64,000 nt of DNA from positions 490,503-554,502 of the forward strand of contig JABLWY010000001.1 of the NCBI GenBank assembly GCA_013178255.1, given 5' to 3'. Under the pieces are notes generated by a model, which worked only from the letters and a program-made list of their open reading frames with translations, searched no databases and had not been told where the DNA came from. The DNA comes from Coprothermobacteraceae bacterium. Lineage in GTDB: Bacteria > Coprothermobacterota > Coprothermobacteria > Coprothermobacterales > Coprothermobacteraceae. Both the position numbers and the translations under genes were made by a program. Of this stretch, positions 25,420 to 33,617 are shown one piece after another; the first letter of the stretch is position 1; every line of letters starts with the position of its first letter.

Positions 25420-27597
25420 GTGATTGTTCAGAAGTTTGCGGTAAACCAACACACGGTTTATCAGGTCCTTGCGTGGATTGACGCCGGGGAGATTGCCGTA
25501 CCTGAGATCCAAAGGCCGTTTGTGTGGGATTCGTCGCAAGTAAGAGACTTATTAGACTCACTCTACAAAGGTTACCCGGTTGGTTACCTTATTGTGTGGC
25601 AGAACCCCAATGTGAGGTTGAAAGACGGTTCAACTTCCGCGGGCAAGAAGATATTGATAGACGGCCAGCAGAGGGTCACGGCTCTCATGACTGCGCTGAG
25701 AGGGGCGCAAGTTCTAGACTGGGATTACCGCAAACGGCACATTGCAATTGCGTTCAACCCGATGAGCGAAGTCTTTGAGGTAACAAACCCTGCTATACAG
25801 AAAGATGTTCGGTGGATTCCAGACATTTCTAGAGTGTTCTCGCCCGGCTTTCGCATTCTTGACGAACTGAACGATTACTGCAACAAGAATCCGGAGGCAG
25901 ATAAGAATCAGGTATATGCAGCGCTGGAGAAGTTGAGGGGCATCCAAAACGTTCCTATCGGACTTATCGAACTAAGTCATGAACTTGACATTGATGAGGT
26001 CACAGAGATATTCGTGAGGATCAACTCCAAGGGGACCAAGCTTGACCAAGCGGACTTTGCTATGTCTAAGATCGCAGTAGCCGAGAAGTACGGAGGGCCG
26101 CTGCTTCGCAAAGCCATAGATTACTTCTGCCATATGGCAAGGCATCCCGAATTCTACACACAGATTAAGGAGTCTGACCCAGAGTTTGCTTCTTCGCCAT
26201 ACTTCCAGAAGATGGCGTGGCTGCGTAATGACTCTGAGGACATCTACGATCCCTCGTATGGCGACATGTTGAGGGTTGCTTTCACATACAAGTTCGAAAG
26301 AGGCAAGATGGCTGACTTGGTAGCACTTCTTTCCGGTAGGGACTTTGAAACCCGCCAGTATAGAGAAGACGTAGCAGAGAAAGCATTCGCTACCTTAACC
26401 GAAGGCGTGCTCGACTACATGAATGAGTCAAATTTCAAGAGATTTGTGATGATAGTAAAGTCCGCCGGTTTCATGACCGGTTCTATGATTAGGAGCTCAA
26501 ACGACTTGAATGCGAGCTATATGGTGTTCTTGAAGCTGAAAGAGAAAGGTCTTCCGTATCCATTGATAGAGGCTCTCACAGGGACTTGGCTTGTTTACTC
26601 CCTCTTAACCTCGAGGTACTCAGCTAGTATCGAAACTGCTTTCGAACAAGACATTAGAGGGATTTCTAAAGATCCAATAGGCTATGTCCGTTCGCGTGTT
26701 GAAAGCGAATTAACGGAAGCATTCTGGTCTGTGCGATTACCACAAGACCTAGAGGTTACGTCAAGTGCCAACAGGCTGTATCAGCTTTTCTTGGCTGCAC
26801 AGGTGAAGGGCGACAAAGGGTTCCTGTCGCGGCACATAAAGGTGGAGGACTTGATAAAGATCAAGGGTGACGTTCATCACATATTCCCAAAGGCATACCT
26901 TAAGAATCTTGGGTACAACAAGAATGAATACAATCAGATAGCCAATTACGTGGTGGCAGAAAGCGAAGTCAACTTGGCGATAGGCAATAGGCCGCCGAGT
27001 GTATATTTCGCAGAGTTACTTGAGCAATGCCGTACAAAGAGACCTAAGTATGGGTCAATTGTAGACCTTGATGAACTGTATGACAACTTGCGTAGGCATT
27101 GTATTCCGCAAGACGTTTTCGACGGTCTGTGCGAAGACTATGATACTTTCCTCAAAGAGCGTCGCCAGTTGATGGCCATGAAGATAAAGGATTACTTCTA
27201 CAGCATATACAACTTGGAAGATCTAGAAGTTTTGGCCGAGCAGAAGGAAAAGGGAGAAGGAACAGATCGCCTTGCCAAGAGGAGAACACCTGAGGCCGAG
27301 TTCGTGGTACCAATCTTAGAGGCCTTGGTGGAACTTGGTGGCTCTGCCCCTGCGTCAATGGTGCTTGATCTCGTGTTTGAAAAGATGGCTTCTAAGCTGA
27401 CACCTTTTGATCTCGAGCCGTTGAAGAGTAGCCCACATGAAATGAGGTGGCGCAATACCGCACAGTGGTGCCGCTTAGAGTTGGTTGAAAAAGGTCTACT
27501 TAGTGCTCATTCAAAGCGTGGCATATGGGAGATTACAGAAGATGGAAGTAGGTACCTGGAGCAGTATCGGACAAAGACTGAACGCCAAGCCCAATGA
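25420..27597 (+). CDS. GmrSD-like DUF262/HNH nuclease fused to a winged-helix domain
   Basis: 725 residues. The N-terminal DUF262 (ParB/Srx-like NTPase) domain has VPEIQRPFVWD (28-38) and the hallmark DGQQR at 81-85. An HNH/DUF1524-type nuclease centre DVHHIFPKAYLKN is near 484-496 with the downstream asparagine in EVNLAIGNRPPS. This is the architecture of GmrSD/BrxU type IV restriction enzymes that cut modified phage DNA. Unlike those, the last ~95 residues (from about 625) form an Mrr_N-like winged helix that recurs in the next two genes. The GTG start sits very close to GGTGGGAGG; start is uncertain. 84 bases separate it from the DUF499 gene. Confidence 0.85.
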   Translation: MIVQKFAVNQHTVYQVLAWIDAGEIAVPEIQRPFVWDSSQVRDLLDSLYKGYPVGYLIVWQNPNVRLKDGSTSAGKKILIDGQQRVTALMTALRGAQVLDWDYRKRHIAIAFNPMSEVFEVTNPAIQKDVRWIPDISRVFSPGFRILDELNDYCNKNPEADKNQVYAALEKLRGIQNVPIGLIELSHELDIDEVTEIFVRINSKGTKLDQADFAMSKIAVAEKYGGPLLRKAIDYFCHMARHPEFYTQIKESDPEFASSPYFQKMAWLRNDSEDIYDPSYGDMLRVAFTYKFERGKMADLVALLSGRDFETRQYREDVAEKAFATLTEGVLDYMNESNFKRFVMIVKSAGFMTGSMIRSSNDLNASYMVFLKLKEKGLPYPLIEALTGTWLVYSLLTSRYSASIETAFEQDIRGISKDPIGYVRSRVESELTEAFWSVRLPQDLEVTSSANRLYQLFLAAQVKGDKGFLSRHIKVEDLIKIKGDVHHIFPKAYLKNLGYNKNEYNQIANYVVAESEVNLAIGNRPPSVYFAELLEQCRTKRPKYGSIVDLDELYDNLRRHCIPQDVFDGLCEDYDTFLKERRQLMAMKIKDYFYSIYNLEDLEVLAEQKEKGEGTDRLAKRRTPEAEFVVPILEALVELGGSAPASMVLDLVFEKMASKLTPFDLEPLKSSPHEMRWRNTAQWCRLELVEKGLLSAHSKRGIWEITEDGSRYLEQYRTKTERQAQ

Positions 27598-27748
27598 AGC
27601 ATCGTGGACGATTGAGGCGGAACCATACACGTTTTCAAGTTGGTCAACCAGTTCACAGTTATCAGGGTTTGTGCAGACAGCAATCCTGTTGCTGGCAGAC
27701 GGGGTGGCCGTGTAGAGACGCGTCACGTAGCCCGAGGAATGAGAAGCT

Positions 27749-28342
27749 ATGAAGACGGGGGTGACTGTAATGAGTGAGTCAGTAGAGCGAGCCTTCGACG
27801 CATTGGTTGCTGCAGTCAATCAGAAGAGTCATGAATTGGCAAGACAGATAGCACAAGCGGCTGCAAAAGAGGAGTTTGAAAAAGTGACGGCACTGAGTAG
27901 GAAATGGAAGCTGGTCGAGGACTTCAAGCCAAAGATCTCGAGACTTGCCGCCGAGTGGAGAGATCTGGTTGTTCAAGCAAGTCCTGGTAGGGACGAAACC
28001 GAGTCGCGCGCTATGTGGAGTCCTCTAACGCCTCGGGATGCGTACGTTGTGCCCATATTGGAAGCAGTATCCGAACGGGGTGTAGCCCCAGTAGCCCATG
28101 TCTTAGACTTGGTGTACAAGAAAATGGCAGGTGTCTTACATCCTGGTGATCTGGAACCTATCCCTAGCAACCCAAGAATGCCAAGATGGCGAAAGTATGC
28201 CCAAAGGTGTCGCTTAGAGTTGGTTCATAGAGGTTTGATTCGCGCAGACTCGCCTAAAGGTCTCTGGGAAATCACCGATGAAGGTAGAGCTTTTTTGCGG
28301 ACTAGCAAGGAAGGAGTCGAGCCTTTACGACCGGAAACCTGA
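27749..28342 (+). CDS. Coiled-coil protein with C-terminal Mrr_N-like winged helix (paralogue 1)
   Basis: A 197-residue protein I cannot name. Residues 8-75 are helical and heptad-rich (ELARQIAQAAAKEEFEK, SRKWKLVEDFK), and residues 93-190 form a winged-helix module closely matching the C-terminus of the upstream nuclease: over a 33-residue stretch around CRLELV and WEIT I count 20 identities. The next gene has the same two-part build. Start ATG 27749 or ATG 27770 (GGGGGTG upstream of the latter). Probably an accessory DNA-binding or sensor subunit of the island. The 151 bases before it hold nothing recognisable. Confidence 0.7.
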   Translation: MKTGVTVMSESVERAFDALVAAVNQKSHELARQIAQAAAKEEFEKVTALSRKWKLVEDFKPKISRLAAEWRDLVVQASPGRDETESRAMWSPLTPRDAYVVPILEAVSERGVAPVAHVLDLVYKKMAGVLHPGDLEPIPSNPRMPRWRKYAQRCRLELVHRGLIRADSPKGLWEITDEGRAFLRTSKEGVEPLRPET

Positions 28343-28495
28343 TGAACGCTACGAACTTATCCTTCTGAGTGTACCTGACAATGCGCTTTTCCTGTATTTC
28401 TGAAGCAGCTTCTTGTTGGTGCAGGAACCGCCTTGACACAAACACCCATGGCTGGACCGAACTTTGAAGTATCATTAATCAGTGGGGGCACTTAG

Positions 28496-29074
28496 GTGAA
28501 TAGGCCTGAGATTGGCAGTGCGTTTGACCTTATCTTGCAGGTTCTTGATGAGGAGATCGAAGCTACTGAGGCTGAAGCGCAGATGCGCGCCGATTTGGGG
28601 GAGAGCCAAGAGGCTGTACAGGTCCTAGCCGAAGAGAAGAAGATGCTTGAGGCTTTCAAGAACAAAGTCGTGAAGCTCAGGGCAGAGTGGGAGCGGCTCG
28701 GCACAACCGTTGCCAAGAGCAGGATTAGGCGCAACAAAGGGCGCGTAATTAGGAGGGTAACCACTGACATAACCCCACCTGAAGCATTTAAGCTCCCTAT
28801 ACTGCAAGCGCTTGTCGAATTGGGAGGAGTAGGGCGCACGCAGGCGGTGCATAGGTTGGTAGAAAGCAAGATGAGAAGGAAGCTGAAACCCCAGGACTGC
28901 ATGCGTTACCCGTCGGGCCCCATAGTATGGACCATAACCATTGAGCGTTGCAGGAGGAAGATGGTGGAGGGGGGCCTGCTGGAAGCAGGAACCCCCAAAG
29001 GCATTTGGGCCATTACAGATAAGGGTAAAGAGTACCTAGAACAAAGTAGGAAGCATAAGAAGAAAGATTCATAG
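28496..29074 (+). CDS. Coiled-coil protein with C-terminal Mrr_N-like winged helix (paralogue 2)
   Basis: A 192-residue paralogue of the previous protein. Residues 5-75 are predicted coiled coil (LDEEIEATEAEAQMR, LAEEKKMLEAFKNKV) and residues 92-185 the winged helix (PILQALVELGG ... GIWAITDKGKEYLEQ). The order N-terminal helical hairpin then winged helix is the same, with a shared KxLEAFK/KLVEDFK and LRAEWERL/LAAEWRDL pattern. GTG 28496 is preceded only by GGGGGC, so translation may be weak. It is the last gene of the island; 164 bases later the antiporter gene begins. Confidence 0.68.
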   Translation: MNRPEIGSAFDLILQVLDEEIEATEAEAQMRADLGESQEAVQVLAEEKKMLEAFKNKVVKLRAEWERLGTTVAKSRIRRNKGRVIRRVTTDITPPEAFKLPILQALVELGGVGRTQAVHRLVESKMRRKLKPQDCMRYPSGPIVWTITIERCRRKMVEGGLLEAGTPKGIWAITDKGKEYLEQSRKHKKKDS

Positions 29075-29204
29075 GCAAGCCCCATTGCATATGCTCCTTG
29101 CGTCTGCAAATGTGTTAGTATAAGCAGGGACCATTTGATACCTTGCGAGTGGTTCTCAAAAAAGGTGAGCCATTTACTTAACCTATAGAGACGTTCTTAG
29201 GCTC

Positions 29205-29229
29205 CCAACAAGTTTTCTTTGTTGGAGGT
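29205..29229 (+). promoter_or_regulatory. Hairpin overlapping the antiporter ribosome binding site
   Basis: CCAACAA (29205-29211) pairs perfectly with TTGTTGG (29219-29225) around a 7-base loop, and the last two bases of the stem are the first two of the Shine-Dalgarno GGAGGTG (29224-29230). Folding would partly mask ribosome binding. Confidence 0.4.
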
Positions 29230-29238
29230 GTTGTTGCG

Positions 29239-30399
29239 ATGGAGAATGCTTGGGTCGTCGCTACCATTTGGATGGCGCTTGCTTTCGCAGCAAGCGTGAT
29301 TTCGGTGAGGCTGGGGCTTTCGGTAGCCTTGGTAGAAATATTGCTTGGGGTTCTGGCTGGCAACTTTTTCGGATTGAAGCCCGACTCTCAGTGGATTGGT
29401 TTCCTGGCTATGGTGGGAAGCGTCATGCTTACCTTCTTGGCGGGCGCTGAAATTGACCCGGAGTCCTTTAGGGCCAATTTGAGAGCGAGCCTCAGCATAG
29501 GGATACTAAGCTTCCTACTTCCTTTCTTAGGCGTATGGGCTTTTGCTCAGTATGTGTTGGGTTGGGGCGTTCATCAAGCACAGATCGCCGGTATAGCGCT
29601 TTCTACAACTTCAGTGGCGGTGGTGTACGCAGTGATGATCGAACGGGGCCTTAGCAATACGAACTTGGGCAAAATGCTCTTGGCTGCTTGTTTTATAACT
29701 GATTTGGGCACGGTGCTAGCTTTGGGTGTGTTGTTCGCGAGGCCTGGTTTCATGATGTTTGTGTTCATTGGAGTCATGCTGCTGGCTTTGTGGATAGTCC
29801 CTCGGGTGGCGGGGGCCATTATTGGTTACTTTGGCGCTGAAGCGGTCAGTGAACCGGAAGTTAAATTCATACTGATGGTACTGTTTTTCTTGGGTGCTTT
29901 GGCATCGGCTGCTGGTAGCGAGGCGATGCTGCCCGCGTACTTGATAGGTTTGATGCTGGCCGGTTTGTTCGTGAGCGACAAGGTGCTGGTGGAAAGGATG
30001 CGGAGCGTGGCGTTTACGCTGTTGACGCCATTCTACTTCATAAGGGCGGGCACTTACGTGTCTCTTAAGGCCGTGGCGGCGTCGGCGGCTGTGATAGGGA
30101 TACTGCTGCTGCTGAAGATGGTTACCAAAGCTCTTGGGGTTTGGCCTCTTTCCCGTTACTTCCACATGAGTAGCGGTATGGCTACTTATACGACGCTACT
30201 GATGAGCACGGGACTCACATTTGGCACCATAGCTGCGCTGTACGGGCTAAACAACGGCATTATTGACCAAGCACAGTACACAATTTTGGTTACTGTGGTG
30301 ATATTGAGTGCTGTGGTTCCAACGTTGATCGCACAGCACAAATTTGAGCCCACTGAGGAGGAAATGAACGCGTGGGATCATAGGGGTAACGGCTCCTAA
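29239..30399 (+). CDS. Cation:proton antiporter (CPA2/Kef-type)
   Basis: Polytopic membrane protein, 386 residues, about 12 transmembrane segments, of the Na+/H+ exchanger (CPA2) family. The first helices read WMALAFAASVISVRLGLSVALVEILLG; ion-binding acidic residues are plausible in AGAEIDPESF and ACFITDLGTVLA (the ND/TD motif of helix 5). There is no C-terminal TrkA-N domain, so it resembles NapA-type Na+/H+ antiporters more than KefB/C. ATG 29239 has GGAGGTG 8 bases upstream. The ion (Na+ or K+) is not certain. Its stop lies inside a hairpin shared with the convergent copZ. Confidence 0.83.
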   Translation: MENAWVVATIWMALAFAASVISVRLGLSVALVEILLGVLAGNFFGLKPDSQWIGFLAMVGSVMLTFLAGAEIDPESFRANLRASLSIGILSFLLPFLGVWAFAQYVLGWGVHQAQIAGIALSTTSVAVVYAVMIERGLSNTNLGKMLLAACFITDLGTVLALGVLFARPGFMMFVFIGVMLLALWIVPRVAGAIIGYFGAEAVSEPEVKFILMVLFFLGALASAAGSEAMLPAYLIGLMLAGLFVSDKVLVERMRSVAFTLLTPFYFIRAGTYVSLKAVAASAAVIGILLLLKMVTKALGVWPLSRYFHMSSGMATYTTLLMSTGLTFGTIAALYGLNNGIIDQAQYTILVTVVILSAVVPTLIAQHKFEPTEEEMNAWDHRGNGS

Positions 30400-30414
30400 G
30401 GGAGCCGTTACCTC
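30383..30414. terminator. Bidirectional hairpin between antiporter and copZ
   Basis: GGTAACGGCTCC (30385-30396) pairs perfectly with GGAGCCGTTACC (30401-30412) around TAAG, and flanking bases 30383-30384 extend the stem with 30413-30414. The TAA stop of the antiporter is in the loop. Neither side has a good T-tract, so termination efficiency is uncertain. Confidence 0.55.
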
Positions 30415-30430
30415 CTTCAACGTTTATCTC

Positions 30431-30640
30431 CTACTCTATGGACGTTACCTTGTAGCCTGCTTCCTCCACTGCCTGGCGAAGCTGAGCGTCGGTTATAGGC
30501 TCAGATGCCTCTATGGTCGCGATGCCGTCTTGCAAGCTTACTTCTACGCGCGTTACACCTGGAATGGACATTAGTGCTGATCGCACTCTCATGACGCAGT
30601 GGTTGCACGACATTCCTTCGATCGTTATGGTCCTTTTCAT
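30431..30640 (-). CDS. copZ: Copper chaperone CopZ (HMA domain)
   Basis: A 69-residue heavy-metal-associated domain protein with the metal-binding loop GMSCNHC at residues 9-15 and ferredoxin-like fold pattern. Carries Cu(I) to the copper ATPase and to regulators in the cytoplasm. ATG 30640 has GGAGGT 7 bases upstream. It follows copA on the minus strand with only 5 bases between, so the two are co-transcribed. No CsoR or CopY regulator is in the window. Confidence 0.9.
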   Translation of the reverse strand: MKRTITIEGMSCNHCVMRVRSALMSIPGVTRVEVSLQDGIATIEASEPITDAQLRQAVEEAGYKVTSIE

Positions 30641-30645
30641 GTTAT

Positions 30646-33108
30646 CTACCTCCTTGTTGAGGGTTCGAAGCGCTTGATCCTAAGCGCATTGGTGACTACG
30701 GACACGGAAGAGAAGGCCATGGCCGTTCCTGCCACCATGGGGCTCAGGAGTAGTTTGAAACCTAGTGCGTACAACAACCCAGCGGCGACAGGTATGCCCA
30801 TTACATTGTAGAAGAAAGCCCAGAACAGATTCTGCTTGATTATCTGGACAGTTCTGCGGCTCAGAAGCACTGCTGTGGCAACTTGAGCAGGATCGCTGTT
30901 CATTAGGATGACATCGGCTGACTCCATGGCGATGTCAGTGCCTTGGCGGACCGCAATACCAACATCGGCGGTGGCAAGTGCTGGAGCGTCGTTGATGCCA
31001 TCGCCAACCATGGCTACTTTGTTGCCACTCTTGATTAGTTGTGCGATGACATCGGCCTTATGTTGGGGCATTACCTCAGCAATCACTTCATCGACTCCTA
31101 CTGCGCGTGCAATTGCTTCTGCAGAAGGTCGGCGATCGCCAGTCAACAGAACGGTCTTCAAACCCAGGGCTCTTAGCTCGCGCACAGCGGCAGGTGCTGA
31201 GCTCTTTAACGTGTCCGACAAAGCAATGGCTCCGGCTAGGTAGCCGTCGACGACTACGAGAACCACGGTCTTACCTTGTTGGGCAAGCTGTTCGACTTGT
31301 TGAATGTAGGGTTCGTAGTCCCGTGCGCTTACGAGTCTTTGGTTGCCTACGGAAACTCTGCGCCCGTTTACAACACCAGAAGCCCCCATGCCTGGAACAC
31401 TAGTGAACTCTGTGCATTGTTCCAGGTTCAACCCTCGATTAGCGGCTGCTTCTACGATGGCTACCGCCAAGGGATGCTCAGAAGTTCTTTCTACAGACGC
31501 AGCGAGGCGCAACATTTCGCTGTCGTCCACTTGGCCAAAGCTTATTACGTCGGTGACGACAGGTTTTCCTTGAGTTAGCGTACCTGTTTTGTCAAATACT
31601 ACGACGTCTACAGACCCAAGGGCTTCCAAGGCAGCTGCACTCTTGAACAGAATGCCGAGTTCAGCTCCTCGCCCGCTACCTACCAAAATGGCTGTAGGGG
31701 TGGCTAAACCAAGTGCGCAAGGGCAAGCTATGACTAACACCGACACGAGGATACGCAAGGCGAAGCTGACAGATGCCCCCGTTAGTAGCCAGGCGAGGGA
31801 GGATACGAGGGCCACTCCCATGACAGTAGGGACGAAGATGCCGGACACTCTGTCGGCTAAGCGCTGGATAGGCGCCTTGCTGGCTTGAGCCTCCTCAACC
31901 ATTCTGATGATTTGAGCTAGAACCGTGTCACGGCCTGCTCGATCTACTTTGACATGGAGTGCACCGTTGGAGTTCACGGTGCCGCCGTAGACAATGCTTC
32001 CAGGTGCCTTCTCTACAGGCATGCTTTCGCCGGTTAGCATAGATTCGTCAACGTAACTGGTTCCGGCTACTACAGTACCGTCGGCCGGTATGGCAGTGCC
32101 TGGTTTGATGAGGACTATGTCGCCTGGCATCAATTCTGATGCGGGCACTTCTTGCTCGACCCCTTCGTTGAGCAGTATGGCGGTCTTAGGCGCCAGGTTT
32201 GCAAGCTTCTTTATGGCGGAACTGGCCCGGCTCTTGGATCGCGCTTCGAGATACTTGCCCAGAAGAACCATGGTGATTATCACCGCTGCGCTCTCGTAGT
32301 AGAGGTGATTCACCCATTCGTGGTGGCCCTGAGCCACTAAGATGGTGTTTGCCAGGCTGTAAACGAAGGCTGTTCCTGTCCCCAACGCGACTAGCGAATC
32401 CATGTTCGGTGAACCCCGGAGCAGGCTCTTCAAACCTACGACGTAAAACCGGGAACCTGCGATGAGAACAGGGACAGTGAGTAGGAGCAGGGTAATCGAA
32501 TAGGTGAGGGGGCTATCATGGGGCGACGGAATGGGCGGTAGCGTTAGGCCCACCATGTGTGCCATGGACAGCACCAGGACAGGCAGTGAAAATGCAGCGG
32601 AAATGGCGAATGCTTTCAGCAGGTGGCGCATCTCGCGTTCCTGCTCCGTCTGATGCGCATCTACCTCTTCCTCGACTGCGTCCGAAGGCTTGTAACCAGC
32701 TTGCTCAATGGCTCGCTTGATCGCCCTAAGGTTCGTACGGTTTGGATCAAAACGGATGGTGGCTTTGTTCGTAACTAAGTTGACAGTCGCTTCGGTGACC
32801 CCGTCGAGCCTGGAAACGGCTTTCTCAACGGCTGCTGCACAGGCAGAGCACGTCATACCTTCCACCAAAAGCGTGACTTCGAGTTGTGCAGTATTTTCGG
32901 GCTTAGCTTTGTAGCCTGCGCGTTCTACAGCGGCAACGATGGCGTCGTCGGTCAAATCCCCTTCGTCGAGTTCAACAGTCATAGATCCTGTGACGAGGTT
33001 TACAACTACGTTCTTGACACCGTTTACTTTGCTTACAGCCCGTTCAACGGCATTCACACACGCCGCGCAGGTCATGCCTTCCACTTTATACGTCCTTGTG
33101 TCTGACAA
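30646..33108 (-). CDS. copA: Copper-exporting P1B-type ATPase
   Basis: Cu(I) efflux ATPase in the inner membrane, 820 residues. Two N-terminal HMA domains carry GMTCAAC (11-17) and GMTCSAC (about 88-94). Membrane metal site CPCALG is near residue 461, the phosphorylated aspartate in DKTGTLT near 504, SEHPLA near 540 and GDGINDAPAL near 705, all diagnostic of P1B-1 pumps. Start is a TTG at 33108 (MSDTRTYKVEG) with GAGGAG upstream; the usual ATG is absent. It lies 63 bases after the DUF488 gene and directly before copZ. Confidence 0.94.
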   Translation of the reverse strand: MSDTRTYKVEGMTCAACVNAVERAVSKVNGVKNVVVNLVTGSMTVELDEGDLTDDAIVAAVERAGYKAKPENTAQLEVTLLVEGMTCSACAAAVEKAVSRLDGVTEATVNLVTNKATIRFDPNRTNLRAIKRAIEQAGYKPSDAVEEEVDAHQTEQEREMRHLLKAFAISAAFSLPVLVLSMAHMVGLTLPPIPSPHDSPLTYSITLLLLTVPVLIAGSRFYVVGLKSLLRGSPNMDSLVALGTGTAFVYSLANTILVAQGHHEWVNHLYYESAAVIITMVLLGKYLEARSKSRASSAIKKLANLAPKTAILLNEGVEQEVPASELMPGDIVLIKPGTAIPADGTVVAGTSYVDESMLTGESMPVEKAPGSIVYGGTVNSNGALHVKVDRAGRDTVLAQIIRMVEEAQASKAPIQRLADRVSGIFVPTVMGVALVSSLAWLLTGASVSFALRILVSVLVIACPCALGLATPTAILVGSGRGAELGILFKSAAALEALGSVDVVVFDKTGTLTQGKPVVTDVISFGQVDDSEMLRLAASVERTSEHPLAVAIVEAAANRGLNLEQCTEFTSVPGMGASGVVNGRRVSVGNQRLVSARDYEPYIQQVEQLAQQGKTVVLVVVDGYLAGAIALSDTLKSSAPAAVRELRALGLKTVLLTGDRRPSAEAIARAVGVDEVIAEVMPQHKADVIAQLIKSGNKVAMVGDGINDAPALATADVGIAVRQGTDIAMESADVILMNSDPAQVATAVLLSRRTVQIIKQNLFWAFFYNVMGIPVAAGLLYALGFKLLLSPMVAGTAMAFSSVSVVTNALRIKRFEPSTRR

Positions 33109-33171
33109 CGTAAGCAGCTCCTCTCGCTTTAATGATACCCGCCCTAGGTATTATTGATGCCGAGCGGCAAA

Positions 33172-33528
33172 CTAACCTTGGGCTAGGAGCTCTTCAACGA
33201 GTTGTTTCAAGAGAACAGCGCTGTTGTGTTGAGTATCTCTGTTGGCGTACAACAGAGTTACCGTGCCTGACTTTGCCAATTCAACGAGGCGCTTTAGTTC
33301 TTCGCAATCCGTCATAACCCGTGAGCGGTGTATTGCCACAAAGGCGGGCCAGTCGATGGCCCCAGAAGAGAGTTGTATGCAGGCTTCTTTGGACGGCGCT
33401 AGGCTCTTGAGCCACAAATCTACGTGAGCGTTCTCTTTTGACACGCCACGGGGCCAAGTTCGGTCGACCAAAACTCGGATGCCGTCGTCGGGTTCGACGG
33501 GCTCATATATGCGTTTGACTCTTATCAC
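33172..33528 (-). CDS. DUF488 family protein
   Basis: A 118-residue DUF488 protein of unknown function, with the family's opening IRVKRIYEPVEPDDGIRVLVDRTWPRG and the conserved cysteine-free core ending in TLLYANRDTQHNSAVLLKQ (split here for brevity; both at the expected places). The frame is open upstream to 33699, but GTG 33528 is chosen because GGGGAGGT lies 4 bases before it and because the protein then starts at the family N-terminus. It precedes copA on the same strand; a link to copper stress is only positional. Confidence 0.8.
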   Translation of the reverse strand: MIRVKRIYEPVEPDDGIRVLVDRTWPRGVSKENAHVDLWLKSLAPSKEACIQLSSGAIDWPAFVAIHRSRVMTDCEELKRLVELAKSGTVTLLYANRDTQHNSAVLLKQLVEELLAQG

Positions 33529-33577
33529 GGTTACCTCCCCAAGTAGTAGTTTGCGGAGTGTATTGTACCAAGGGGAA

Positions 33578-33606
33578 AGCCCTGCTGCAAGCAAGGCAGC
33601 AGGGCT
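33578..33606 (-). terminator. Terminator after the NSS transporter gene
   Basis: A perfect 11-bp stem: AGCCCTGCTGC (33578-33588) against GCAGCAGGGCT (33596-33606), 7-base loop. Read on the minus strand it is followed by TTTCCCCTT, an imperfect T-tract. It ends the tnaA-transporter operon. Confidence 0.65.
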
Positions 33607-33617
33607 CAGCGAAGAAG

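Noticed and set aside
27485-27715. Extra gene between the nuclease and the first small protein
   Set aside because: The frame overlaps the nuclease 3' end in another phase, has no Shine-Dalgarno and reads as low-quality sequence.
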